Source: Austropuccinia psidii (taxonomy: Eukaryota > Basidiomycota > Pucciniomycetes > Pucciniales > Sphaerophragmiaceae). Taken from it: 64,000 bases of DNA. The notes beneath the pieces are model-generated. The model searched no databases and had not been told where the DNA came from. It worked only from the letters and a program-made list of their open reading frames with translations. Of the stretch, positions 1 to 10,820 are shown piece by piece (within the stretch, counting starts at the first letter, position 1; each line of letters starts with the position of its first letter). Made by a program: the position numbers and the translations under genes. The stretch covers positions 4,437,501 to 4,501,500 of the forward strand of contig JALGQZ010000013.1 of the NCBI GenBank assembly GCA_023105745.1. Reading direction: 5' to 3'.

Positions 1-863
1 ATAAAGAGAATAATCTTTGACAGATTTACCTTTACCCAAATCCTCAAGGATACTTCTGTACTGGGGATCTTGCCAGAATTTCTTCTGGATTGAATCAATA
101 AAATTTGAAAAAGATTCCACCTTGACAGAAAAAATGTTTGAGGGTTGAACTTCATCTTGCTTAATGATTTGCTGAAAATTCATTGGATTCTTGCTGATGA
201 AATCCTCCCCCCTCTCCGGATAAACGTCATCCCGATGTGATACGGCATCCGGAAGAGTAGCTAGGCAGCCAGGGCGGTAAGTGATTGAGAAATGAAATTC
301 AGAAAGGAATTCAGCCCAACGGGCTTGACGGCGAGTGAGTACTTTGGAGGTCATGAAGTATTTAAGGGAAGAGTGATCGGTGAGAACTTAAAAAGGGGAA
401 GACAGTGAAAGAAGAAGAGCCCAGAGGATACCAAGGAGTTCCTTGTCATGAATTTCGTAATTGATCTCTGCTGGGATAATCTTGTGGCTGTCAAATGCAA
501 TGGGATGTTTTCCTGAGTCAGTGACCTGACTCAGTACAGCACCCAAAGCATAATCTGATGCATCGGTCTCTACAATGGTGGGTAGAGAAGGATTGGAGTG
601 GTGGTGAAAGCCTCTTTGAGTTGGTGAAACTGACTGAGAGCTTCCTCATTGAGGGGAAAACATGAATCTTTCTTGAGGAAACTGGTGAGTGAAGTGATCT
701 TCTTTGAATAATTCTTGCTGAAACGGTGGTAGAAGTTGGCAAAACCAAGGAAGTACTGAAGAGCCTTGAGATTTCTTGGAGGAGGCCAATTGAGAATCTG
801 CTGGACTTTTGATTGGTCCATCTTGAGGCCTTCAGAAGAAACTATATAACCAAGATATTCCAC
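1..863 (-). pseudogene. Ty3/gypsy pol fragment: end of RT and RNase H
   Basis: This continues the reverse transcriptase lying at higher coordinates and runs off the window before the integrase. Read leftwards, a connection segment (about 863-570) is followed, after a frame change near 590, by an RNase H domain at about 600-230. RNase H would degrade the RNA strand during reverse transcription. The expected acidic positions are visible ([32 protein letters not shown]), and a RPGC...LPDAVSHR stretch marks the end of the domain. A TAA at 388-390 interrupts it. The frame change and stop mean it is not functional. The rest of pol must lie to the left of this window. Confidence 0.85.
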
Positions 864-943
864 GCTTGAAACATGAAACTGTCATCCAAATAAACCACAG
901 CATAAACATCGAGAAGATCTTGAAAGATATCACTGACAAGATT

Positions 944-1966
944 TTAAAAGGAAGCAGGAGCATTGGTGAGCCCAAATGGCATAACCAAGTACTCATAACT
1001 GCCATATTTAGTTCTAAAGCAAGTCAAATGTTCATCACCCTCCTTGATTCTGAGCAGGTTATATGCACCATGCAAATTGATCTTGGAGAAGATAGAAGAA
1101 CCATTGAAAACATTGAGAAGCTGATTCATAGGAGGAACAGGATACTTGTTCTTCCTAGTAACAGCATTGAGTTTGTGGTAATCAACACACAAACGGAGGC
1201 CACCATCTTTCTTTTTGACAAAGAGGACAGGTGCTCCTGTTGAAGAGGAGCTAGGCCGGATGAAACCTTTCTCTACATTATCTGAAATGTAGGCCCTGAG
1301 TGTATATGACTCTTGTTTGGATAAAGAGTAGATCACCCCAGCTGGAGGTAGAGACCCCTCCAGCTCGATATGATGATCACAGGCGCGGTGAGGAGGAAGT
1401 TTTTCTGCTTTCACTTTGGAGAACACATCCAAATATTGGTGATAGACAGAAGGAACAACCTTCATCACGGTTTCTACTTCTTCTGGCTCTTCCTCTTCAT
1501 CCCACAACTCCTCCAGGGAGTCATGATAAGATGAAGGAGGAAGGTCCATATTCCCAAATAAGAGGTGAAGTGAAGATACAGAATTATCTTCTCCAACATC
1601 TTGAATCTCTTTGAATACTTCAGCTCTAGGAGATAGTAATGACTGTGGGGAATTAAGGGAAGGAATATGGACAGAAGACAGAAATGATGGTGTTCTAGAA
1701 TCACCAACCAGAGCTACACATGATTTGGAAGAAGAAAAGTCATTACGGAAAGAATTAGAAGGATCAAAATAGTCCAAATGATCAGGATTAAAGGTGATCA
1801 GCCCTTGCCTCCAATCAATAGAAGGATTAAAATTATTGAGAAAGTCAAATCCCAATATGAGGTCTTCTCCCTTGGGAGTATCAATGACTAAAAAGTCCCA
1901 TTCAAAGCTTGGGAAGGAAGGGAGCTCAACCATATATCTAGTATGGGAGTCACAAATAAGGAACAA
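944..1966 (-). pseudogene. Ty3/gypsy reverse transcriptase domain, inactivated
   Basis: The ORF starts just after the protease domain ([16 protein letters not shown]) and carries RT blocks in order: [60 protein letters not shown]. The first catalytic Asp, normally in a KIDL-type motif, is Asn here (KIN). A TAA at 944-946 ends the ORF right after NAPASF. The YLDD catalytic box follows at about 877-890, but a deletion of roughly 25-30 codons and a frame change separate it from the next conserved block at 863. The gene is dead in at least three ways. The family call is firm; the size of the missing piece is an estimate from typical RT length. Confidence 0.9.
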
Positions 1967-2289
1967 GACTCAGAGGAGTCAAGAATGATAAGGGGGATCT
2001 TCTCTGGAAGTTCTGACGTACTCAATGAGTACTTGTGAACAAACTGCTTTGCAATAAATGAGTGTGTAGCACCAGAATCAATGAGAATACTGTAAAAAAC
2101 ATCAGAAAGAGAAGAAAAAACAAAAAATTTAAGAGAATTTTTGACACCAGTATTCAGAATGCACAATTGTGCTCTGGAAGGAAAACTGTGAAGACCATTG
2201 AACACAACATGGTCTCCACTCAGGCTTTTCCCTGGCTGGGAAATTGGCCTGATGGTTGGGAAAGCTTGTTTTGAGGTCTCTTGAAACAA
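1888..2289 (-). pseudogene. Ty3/gypsy aspartic protease domain
   Basis: This segment overlaps the end of gag in another frame and leads into the RT ORF. It contains the retroviral-type aspartic protease active site as LIDSGATHSFI, followed by a flap and hydrophobic region. The role is processing of the Gag-Pol polyprotein. A frame change near 1890-1960 separates it from the RT frame, so gag, protease and RT occupy three separate frames here. Some of that could reflect natural frameshifting, but with the other lesions in this copy decay is the simpler reading. Confidence 0.8.
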
Positions 2290-3534
2290 GACTCAAGACT
2301 ACGCTTCCCACCACAATAGGTACACAAGCCCTCCTTGATTCTTCTTTCTTTTTCAGAACCTTTAAACTTGAAGTCCTTATTCAACAAGGAAGAGTGGGGC
2401 TTGTCCCGCTTTTGAGCATGAAAATTCTTCTTCTTCTTGTGACTTGAGCTTGAAGAATTTTGATGATGAGAAGAACTTGACTTTGAGGCTTCAGGCTTCT
2501 TCTCTTGATGATTATTCTTCTCCTTTTTCCTCTCATGGTACCTGGTATCAAGTTCCAGGGTAACGTCCATTAAGTCTTGAAGAGAATCAATATTTGAAGG
2601 ATGGGAGGCCAATTGATCCAGAATCCTGGATGGCAATCCCTTCCTGAAATGATGGATGAGAGCCCTTTCACCCCAATCCCCAATCCTTGAGACTAAGCTT
2701 CTAAAATCAGCAATGTATAGTGATACATGCCCTCCTTCTTTCATTCTTAAGGAATCCAACTCTGCTTCTGCTTTTCTGACTCCATTCGGGTCCCCAAACA
2801 AAGTGAAGAGTTGTGATTCAAATAGATTCCAAGAATTGAGAAGGTATTTGGGATCTTGATTGGTGAGATTGGAAAGATAAGGCTCAATCCATTTTGCAGC
2901 CCTGCCAATAAGAAATGAAGTGGCATAAAGAACCTTCTTCCTGTCTTGAGAGAAGTTTGCCGGATCATTATGAAAAATTAATTGACAAGACTGGATAAAG
3001 ATTCTGACTTTGAAGGGCTGAGTCCCATCAAAGCATTCTGGTGCCTTCATAGATGTATTCTTGAAGGCTGGTGGTCTTGATGAATCAGAAGAAGAAGCTG
3101 CTTGAAGATTGGCCATAATCTGAGTTATTTGCTGCATAATGGCCAATAAAGATGGTTCAGATTGATGAGAGACAGGATGATCAGACTGGGCTAGAGTTGG
3201 TCTTCCAGTACCTTGGGATTCCCCCACCGGAGCAGGAACACCTTCAGTACCTTCAGACTCTTCCTCCTCCTCTTCACCGTCTTCACCTGGACCTTTGAAA
3301 CTAGTCCTTGACATGCCTGGAAAACCGCCAACTACTCCTGAAAAAGAATTTGATCTTCTTGGCACTCTTCCTTCCTTCCTGGATGGTGCTGCTCCTTCCA
3401 TGCAGGGCCCTCAGTTGAGGAGCTGCTGGTGTGCCATCAAGAGGAACTCTTGGAGTAGGAGTAAGAACAGCTTGAGTTCGAGCCTGGGATCTGGTCTGTC
3501 TTGCAGGAGGTGAACGTTGGAGTGGAATGATTGA
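2220..3534 (-). pseudogene. Ty3/gypsy gag
   Basis: The main ORF occupies 3401-2220 (393 codons). An acidic, low-complexity N-terminal part (GEDGEEEEEESEG) precedes a capsid-like region (FKVRIFIQSCQLIF, AKWIEPYL, WNLFESQLFTLFGDP), then a Lys/Ser-rich tail and a zinc-knuckle-like CTYCGGKRSLESC. The knuckle lacks the His expected between the second and third Cys, where Arg and Ser stand. Upstream, 3534-3410 codes in another frame for a basic Pro/Thr-rich leader (TRSQARTQAVLTPTPR), so a frame change near 3405 has cut off the true N-terminus. It packages element RNA into particles in the cytoplasm. Its LTR lies beyond the leader at 4288-5898. Confidence 0.85.
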
Positions 3535-3540
3535 ATAAGA

Positions 3541-4287
3541 ATAAAATTTAAATAAATGAATTAAAACTTGAATAAAACCTGAGGCAAAACCAAAATAGTC
3601 TTGAGGATCAAATCAAATCAAATCTTGAGGGAAAAATCAATGAATCAATTAAAGTCTTCAGGTACGTCAATCAATCAAAATCAAATGAGTCTTGAAGTCA
3701 AAAATCAATATCAATGAAAATTTTGAAGTAAATAAAATCAATGAAATCAAATCTTGCAGTGAAAATCAATCAGTCAAAAGAAATCTTGAGTAAAAATCAA
3801 TTTATGTCAAAGTCTTGATGTGAAATTCAGCAAAATCAATGAAAATTCTTCAGGTCAATCAATTAGCTTGAAGTCAATATCAATTATGTCAAATCAGTCA
3901 ATCAAATCAATTATCAAGTGAATTCTTCCTGAAAATCAAAATTCTTGAGGAATAAAATCAAAATGAATCCTGATATGAAGAACGTGTCTGAACAATTTGA
4001 TGAATAATCTGAGAATGAAAATGATAATACGCCTGAATGAAGGATAAAGATGAGATTGATTATTGGTTGAGATTAAGATTGAAAAAGATAACAGAAATCA
4101 AATTGGGTCAGCTTTCAATTTTCAGAATGAAGAATGAATGAGAGAAAATTGAGAGGTGACAAAGAATCATTAGTTTTCATAAGCGTAAAGAGTCATAATT
4201 TTGATTAATGAATGAATGAAATTGATGAAGAATGAATGAATGAATGAATGAATAGAATGAAAAGAAATTATGAGCTAATGAATATAA
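3541..4287 (-). repeat. Repeat-rich leader between LTR and gag
   Basis: This noncoding stretch lies between the 5' LTR and gag of the minus-strand element. On the plus strand it is made of loosely repeated blocks of CAATCAAAATCAA-type words separated by TCTTGA words, roughly every 30-45 bp, from 3541 to 3990. A short (AATG)n run lies near 4205-4260. I found no TGG-type primer binding site directly against the LTR end at 4287, so priming may be of another kind, such as self-priming, or the site has decayed. Confidence 0.6.
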
Positions 4288-5140
4288 TGTCACAGGGGCT
4301 CTTATGGAAGCAAGAGGGCCTGGCACTCAGGAATCAAGAACTCACTTGGAGGGCTCCAAAAATGATAAGAAATACTACGGAATATATTTCTTAAGCAGGA
4401 ATAAGAGAAAGGACAAATATGCCAAAGATAACAAAGAATAATAAGAGTGAAGCCAGAGGCCAAGAAGGCAACCAAGTGAATCCTCAATTCACTGTTTCAA
4501 CCTGCCAGAAAGAACAATGGAATTGGAAAGGAAAGAGAAAGGGTGCTAATGACTGACTTAAGATTATCAGTATTAACTTTAATAATGTAAAAGAAAATAA
4601 AGATAAAAATAAATCCAATATATTAATTAACTGGGGAAAAAGTCCCCAGGTGATGAAAGGTAGCCGGTATATGTGAAAACTGAAAGATTGATCCTGGAAG
4701 GTGGATCAATGGCTGTATTGTCCGGATTGGGAAATACAGTTCTGGCCATCTTGAATTTTGAAGTGTGTGATGGAATTCCCACAGTGGAATATGAAATGAC
4801 CCAATTGGGCCAAGACCATACAGGTTGATTGAATGAGTCCTGTATGGATGAATTGGGTTGTTCAAAGGAGTATTGAATACTTGATGCCTTGACAACTGAT
4901 TGAAATGATGTAATACCTCTTGAGAATTGCCCTTGAATAATCCTGAATGAATTGTGCCAACCAAACTCCTGCAGATACAGGTGGTTGGGATCCTTGAAGA
5001 GTCTTCTGATTGCCACCATAACTTGTCAGACTGATGAGCTGATTAATCCTCCTTCAAAATGGGCATTGGGATTTGAGACCTTGAGTTGGGAAGGTTTAAT
5101 TGGATCCTGAAAACGTCACCATTGGATTGCTGATCAAAAA

Positions 5141-5176
5141 TGGTGCATAATGGTATATAATACCATATATGCACCA
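5141..5176. repeat. Near-perfect 36 nt palindrome in LTR
   Basis: The arms TGGTGCATAATGGTAT and ATACCATATATGCACCA pair almost completely around a TATAAT centre. The related solo LTR has the same site at about 21923-21958 with several arm mismatches. The AT-rich core could be a promoter or a protein binding site; nothing in the sequence decides this. Confidence 0.6.
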
Positions 5177-5532
5177 TGCCTGCAACCTTGAGTACGGATG
5201 GTATGAAGGAAAAGAAGAGATCCCCTGGAGTTGAGGGGAAAGACGGGCTGAGCTGATCTGGTGGCCTCTGGTGGTTGCCAGAGGCTATGGCTGAACTATT
5301 GGTCCATGGCCAAAAATGGGTCCTACGGGATTTATGGCCAAAAAGGTGTCCATGAGGTTTTTGGTCATTTTTGGGTCCAAGGAAATGGTGGCCAAAAATG
5401 GCTCAGGTGGGCCAAATTGTGGTTTGGGACCTAGGTGGCTGGCCCCTTTTGGCCTCATTGGATTAAGCCAAAAGGGGCCTCAATGGCCTACGGACCGTGA
5501 ATCATGGCCCACAGGCCACAGGAGCCGTAGGG

Positions 5533-5564
5533 GGCCTAAATGGCCCAAAAAGGCCATTTAGGCC
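5533..5564. repeat. 13 bp-stem hairpin GGCCTAAATGGCC in LTR
   Basis: GGCCTAAATGGCC and GGCCATTTAGGCC form a perfect 13 bp stem around the loop CAAAAA. The same stem and loop occur at 22302-22333 in the related solo LTR, although neighbouring LTR sequence has drifted. It may act as an RNA structure in the transcript or as a binding site. Confidence 0.7.
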
Positions 5565-6984
5565 AAAGCCCCAATAATGAAAGGGGGGCCCTAAATCCAA
5601 GGATGAGGGCTAGGGGGCCTGGAGGCCCCTAGAAGACAAAATTACCCCCCAGGCCCAAAATCAAAGATGAAGGCCTGGGGGTTGGTGAAGTAGGAATTGG
5701 CCAAAAAGGCGAATGGCAGCAGGATATGGCCTGAGGCCATAAAACGGCCATTGGAAGGTGTTATGGCGTGGGTGCCATGGAGCACCCAAGGGGGCCAATT
5801 GGCCATAAAAGATATGACATGACCAATTGGCCCCAACTTGGCTCCAGGTTGGATTGCCGCAACCATCAAGGAGGAGGGTCAAACTCGTGGTTGTGACAGT
5901 TTGGTCCTCTGCAAGGGATTCTGAGGGACACATTACCTCCTTGTTTCTTACTCACCCCCTGGCCATAAAACTTCTTCATGGCTTTCCTCATGTCATTCTT
6001 ATGGATTTTAATTATAAAACCAATAAGTACAAAATGCCCCTTTTTCATATTGTTGGATTCAGCTCAACCAATAAGACCTTTTCTGGGGCTTTTTTTTTGA
6101 TGAAGAATGAAAATGAACCTTCATATACTTGGGCATTAAATCAATACATAGAAAAGGTCCTCAATAACACCAATCTTGTTCCCCCTCCAGTTATTTTTAT
6201 TGACAGGGATCTGGCCTTGAAAAACTCTATTAAGAAGCTCTTCCCAGACTCCAAAGTCATGCTATGCATTTGGCACATCAACAAGGATGTATCTGCTCAT
6301 TGCATGAAGAAAATTGGTCATGGAACTGATTTTGAAAATTTTATGGGCCTTTGGAATCAATTAATATACTTTTATCTTTCACTTTTTTTCTTATTATTGT
6401 TTTTATTAATGACTTTGGGATTCATTTCTCAGGTTATGTATTCATCCACTGAAAAGTCTTTCAAAGACAACTGGAAGAAGCTTCAAAAGCAAGTCAAAAA
6501 TCCTGAGGTCTTGCAATATTTGGAAAATACCTGGCTTCCTCTAAAGGAGTATTATGTGCCAGCCTGGACCAACCACCATTGCCACCTGGGTGTGGGCTCC
6601 ACCTCCAAAGTTGAAGGTGCCCATGCCATGGTTAAACTTTGGATCCAAACGTCCACTGGTACTATCCTGGAGGTAGTCAGGGCTCTCCACATGGAATTCA
6701 GAAAACAATTTATTTAAATCATCAACAGAATCTCCAAAGAAATTATTGTCCATGTCAAAAATTTTCCTCCACACATCTGTTCTCTCAATGGCAAGGTGTC
6801 TCATTATGCTCTTCAGATTTCCTTTGAAAATTTCAAAACAAAATTTCCTCCAAATGAAAAATGCACTAACAAATATAACAATTATAAAGGCATTCCTTGC
6901 AAGCATAAGACCCAAAAGGCATTTGCCAAGCACCAAAGGCTTGAATTATCAGACTTCCATCCTCAATGGCATTTGAATTTGCCT

Positions 6985-7056
6985 GTGAGGGTTTTTTAAT
7001 TTATTATTATTATTATTTTTCTTATTAACTGATTTTATTTTTCATATTATTCTCAG
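6985..7056 (+). other. Intron in MULE-OTU gene
   Basis: GTGAGG donor and TTCTCAG acceptor bound 72 bp. Removing it joins PQWHLNLP to ACFQGDDQS in the same frame (phase 0). Confidence 0.75.
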
Positions 7057-7719
7057 GCTTGTTTTCAAGGTGATGATCAAAGTGTTGAAAAAGAAAGAAA
7101 TAATGAAGCCAAGGAAATATTTGAAGACATTGAGGAAGACCTGTTTCAAAGACCAATGGCAGAAATCACTCCAATACTTCAACATTTTCAAGATGTTTTG
7201 ACTGGAAAAGTCCCATTTGATCAAATTCCCAAGAGTCAAGAGGATGATCAATATTATGAAGACCCTCTAGAATGCAAGAAAATCCATGGAAGACCCCAAG
7301 GAGCCAAGAATAAAAACAAAAATCAAAACAAAAGAGAACCTTCAAGATTTGAAATTATTGAAAGTCAATCCAAGAGAAGAGGAAGACTGACATCAAAAGT
7401 GACCAGTACAATAACATGAAGATCCCAGTCAAATGTCCCCTCTCCAATTATGGAAGTGGACTCATCTGAATATTCTGAAGATTCTGAGGACTCATTATCT
7501 AAATCCATCAGTTCATCAGATTCACTACCCTCAGCAACTGAATTAAATAAATCAGAAGTAACCCTTAGAAGGTCCAGAAGATTGGCAATTGGAAGCAAAA
7601 CATCACAAAGAAAATCACACAAACCTGCCACCAGTTTGAATATCTATGATGCAATTGACCTGACCTGTGAGCATTGTCAAAGCAACTATCACACAAGTGA
7701 TGAATGCTCCAAGCTGTTT

Positions 7720-7798
7720 GTGAGTTTCTGATTCTTTTTAATGTAATTTTATGTTGTTTATTTTGATATTAATTCATTTTTTGAACTTATTTTATCAG
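7720..7798 (+). other. Intron in MULE-OTU gene
   Basis: GTGAGT donor and TTTATCAG acceptor bound 79 bp. It joins the Cys-rich CEHCQSNYHTSDECSKLF segment to the OTU domain (phase 0) and shifts the reading frame between the two open segments, so the splice is needed to link them. Confidence 0.8.
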
Positions 7799-8499
7799 AT
7801 AACTGGCTCAGAAGACTTTCCCAACCTTATATTGAAATACACCTTCAAGGCCATCAATGTCCAGGGTGATGGAAACTGTGGCTACAGAACAGTATCCCAC
7901 TTCATTTACAAGACTCAAGATCAATGGGCTGATGTCAGAGGTGACTTTTCTGAAGAAATTCAACAAAATCAAGACCTTTATGAAGCCATGAACACCTTAA
8001 TTCCCTCAGTATTCTCTTATTTGGAAAGAATTGAATGGTATGAAGATGTTGGCCAGGCTCCAAAAAGCAAGTGGATGTCCATTCCTGACATGGGGATCCA
8101 ATTGCAAATAAGTATAAAAGACCAGTTTTCTTTTATTCCACAGCCCAATCTTTTTCTTTTTTCCCTTATTTCTGTCCTCCAAATGATAATCCCCCCATTT
8201 TCATCTGCTTCTTGAATAGTTGTGCTCAATTTGTTCCTTTGGACATCATCATTTCTAAAGTTTATTCAGTACCCCCCATTACTGTGAACTGGGAGATTCA
8301 TGCCCAAAAACAAGCCCTGGGGTGGGCTGATAAATTTAAGAAATACAGAATGTTGTATTTGTCCAATCTTCCTTCCCCCTCTCAAAAAAAACCCACTATT
8401 TTGGAGGTTGATTCTGATTGAATGATTTTTGTATATACAATTTATGCCAATTATCCCCCTCCTAAATCATATTAATTGCTTAAATCCCACCTCAGTCTC

Positions 8500-8935
8500 T
8501 TTTTTTATCAAACATGTGGAACTTTTGTACTTGAAAATAGTCATATTACATACAAGAAAAAAAAAACAGTTGAAAAAAAACACTCATTGCGCCTTAACTT
8601 GTTGTCCCACCAAAAAAAAATTCCCAATTCATGAGCTTCTGGTTATTTATTTTCCAGATTGAACCCTTTAATTTAAAAAAAAAAATGAAGGGAATTCATA
8701 AATGGGAAGTTATTAAATTCACTTTTTGAAAATAGGCATATTATAATGATGGGAAAAAACATTTGAAAAAAAAACCCTTTTTGCACCTTCACTTGTCCCA
8801 CCCAAAAAAATTCCAAAAATTATGAGATTCTAGTACTTTATTCTTCACATTGAAGCCTTCATTTTTAAAAAAAAATTAAGGAAATTCATAAGTGGGAAGA
8901 TTTTAAATGAATTTTTGAAAAAAAAAATGCCATTT
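8500..8935. repeat. Diverged tandem repeat, about 190-195 bp unit
   Basis: Two full units and the start of a third share the order: TTGAAAATAG(T/G)CATATTA, a run of A, a C-rich CACTT(G)TCCCACC patch, ATGAG(C/A)TTCT, a TTTAA(A)n run, and GGAATTCATAA(A/G)TGGGAAG. Unit starts lie near 8530, 8725 and 8915. The array follows the end of the MULE gene and could be its 3' subterminal region. Confidence 0.65.
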
Positions 8936-9295
8936 TTAACATATTGGCCAAATTGATGAAATTTGGCAAAAAAAAAAAAAAAAAAAAAAAATTTTGAAAA
9001 AATTTGTGCTTATTGAAATTCCAAGTTGAGAAAAATATGGCAAAAAAAAAAAAAAATTTAAAAAAATCCTCAAAACTGAGCCTGAGGATTATTTTTTTTT
9101 TTTTGAAAAATAAGGTCACTTATGTGTGTTTAACAACACCCTTTTTTTATTTTTTTTCATTTTTTCCATTTTTTGATTTTTTGATTTTTTTCCATTTTTC
9201 TTATTTTTTTTTTTTTTTTTTTAATTCTCAAGATTGATTAAATTTAACCACTTTAATTTTATTTCTTTCAAAAAACTAAAAAAAAAAAAAAAAAA

Positions 9296-9344
<49 letters not shown>

Positions 9345-9514
9345 AAATTTTGTTGATACAAAAAAAAAAAAATTGATAAAAAAAAGAAAAATTGAAAAAT
9401 TGATTTAATTATTATTATTATCAATCATTTATTTAAATTTTTTTTTTTTTTTTTTGATCAAAAAAACTTATATTTATTTATATTTATATTTTTAGCAAAA
9501 AAAAAAAAAAAATG

Positions 9515-9555
<41 letters not shown>

Positions 9556-10060
9556 AACAATTTTTAAAATTAAATTAAAATGTTTTTTTTTTTTTTTTTT
9601 TTTTTTTACTAAAAAAATTTTTTATTATTTGATTTTTTTTTTTTTTTTTTAAAAAAAAACTTTTAATTAATTTAATTTATTAATTTAATTTAAAAAAATA
9701 AAAATAAAAATTTTTAAGATTAATAAATTAAGATTAAAATAATATATAATAAATAAAAAAAAAAAAATTCAAGAAAAGTTAATTTAATTCAAAAAGAAAA
9801 AAAAAAAGAAGTTTTCCTTTCTTTTTTTTTCTTTTGAATGGGTCAATTGGGAAGGGGAGAAAGGGTTTTATTACCTTTTTTTTTTTTTTTTTCATTAATT
9901 TTTTTTTTTTTTGGAAAAGTGTTTTCTTTCTTATTTATGAATTCATTAATTTTTTAGTTGAATTTTTTAATCCCCTTACATTTTTTTTTGTTTTCTTTTT
10001 GTCAAATTAGCTTTTTTTCTTTTAATTTTTTCAATCAGTTTTCTTAGTTTTAATCAACAA
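8936..10060. repeat. Homopolymer A/T desert
   Basis: Runs of A or T of 15-40 bases follow one another (for example near 8970, 9305, 9520, 9585 and 9630). Open frames here only encode poly-Lys, poly-Phe or poly-Ile/Asn and were not accepted as genes. Run lengths may also be affected by sequencing error. Confidence 0.9.
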
Positions 10061-10074
10061 AAAAAAAGCAAAAA

Positions 10075-10107
10075 CCCTTCAGTCTGAAGGGATGGTGGGA
10101 GGGGGGC
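10075..10107. other. CCCTTCAG/CTGAAGGG hairpin joined to a G-rich run
   Basis: An 8 bp perfect inverted repeat with a one-base spacer (10075-10091) runs directly into GGGATGGTGGGAGGGGGG. It is an isolated GC-rich island in AT-rich DNA about 0.7 kb beyond the 3' end of the kinase gene. It could form a G-rich structure; no function can be assigned. Confidence 0.5.
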
Positions 10108-10820
10108 GTGGTAACACCAGCATCATTTTTTTATGACATTGGCCTGCGCTTAGTAAGCCTTTTTAAAACAAGATGACTTGACAAGGATTAAATTTTTCTT
10201 AAAAAATAAGTTTATAATTTAAAAATGCGAACAGAGTAAGAAATTATATTGATTATAGAAAGTAAGTTAAAAAATCATGGATTGTTGTTGAGAGTTCAAA
10301 TTCTTTGAGAACAAATGATTAGGTTCAATTAGGATTTGACGAAATTAAAATATGCCAAGTGATTTAAAAGTTTGCAGATAAATAAGCTGAGAAAAGGTTT
10401 ATTTGCAAAAGATAATGATAATGAGTAAGTTTTCCTTAAAAGATAACACTAACAAGTTTTGAACAAGATTTAATTTTAGTACTAACAAACATCTTGAGTC
10501 TAGGAAGATGACCATGACTTATTTAAAGGAAATGAATACATAGAGATGTATGTGTTTTTAAGATTTAACATGATGCATGTAGACTGATGACAATAAATTT
10601 AATTAATTTACCAAGAACAAACCAATACAAACTGCAAGTATATGTGTATGTGACAATATGCGAAAATTGGCGTAAATCCATTTTGTTGATCTGAAAAGAG
10701 TTTTTTTTTTATTATTTTTTTGTGAGGGGTTGAAGGTAAGAGGGTATGCTGCAAAAGGTTTAAATACAATGTTTTATTAAATGTTTTTTGTGAATGATGT
10801 ATGTAGTATAGGTTTAATTT
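10108..10820. other. Intergenic, 3' of the kinase gene
   Basis: AT-rich DNA with no open frame or repeat that I can support. It probably includes the 3' untranslated region of the minus-strand kinase gene. No clear polyadenylation signal stands out from the A/T background. Confidence 0.5.

Larger units (their letters stand above)
4288..5898 (-). mobile_element. 1611 bp LTR of the minus-strand Ty3/gypsy element (5' LTR)
   Basis: It begins TGTCACA and ends TGTGACA on the plus strand, a perfect inverted terminal pair. A second copy with the same ends lies at 21024-22584. Because gag reads leftwards from 3401, this is the upstream (5') LTR. The right flank starts GTTTG, the expected target duplication, whose partner is outside the window. 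The inner half is crowded with GGCC and TGGCCA words and holds a hairpin at 5533-5564 and a palindrome at 5141-5176. The LTR lands inside a MULE transposase reading frame that resumes at 5899. Confidence 0.9.
5899..8421 (+). pseudogene. MULE transposase fused to an OTU cysteine protease domain, C-terminal half
   Basis: The reading frame starts abruptly at the LTR boundary. The MULE DDE core shows VILMDFNYKT (D1), PPVIFIDRDLALK (D2), LCIWHIN and SKVEGAHAMVK (E), then a SWIM-like CTNKYNNYKGIPCKHK. An intron fits at 6985-7056. A charged linker with an acidic Ser-rich patch follows, then a second intron at 7720-7798, then an OTU domain starting NVQGDGNCGYRTVSHF. Lesions: TAA at 6715-6717, TGA at 7417-7419, and a one-base frame change near 8100, after which the OTU frame continues as YKRPVFFYSTAQSFSFFP to DSD at 8421. 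The expected catalytic His near the end (before FVPL) is Gln. The N-terminal half lies left of the inserted retrotransposon, outside the window. Confidence 0.85.

Noticed and set aside
8886..9424. Several frames of about 70 codons rich in Phe, Lys and Ile
   Set aside because: They are translations of poly-A and poly-T runs.
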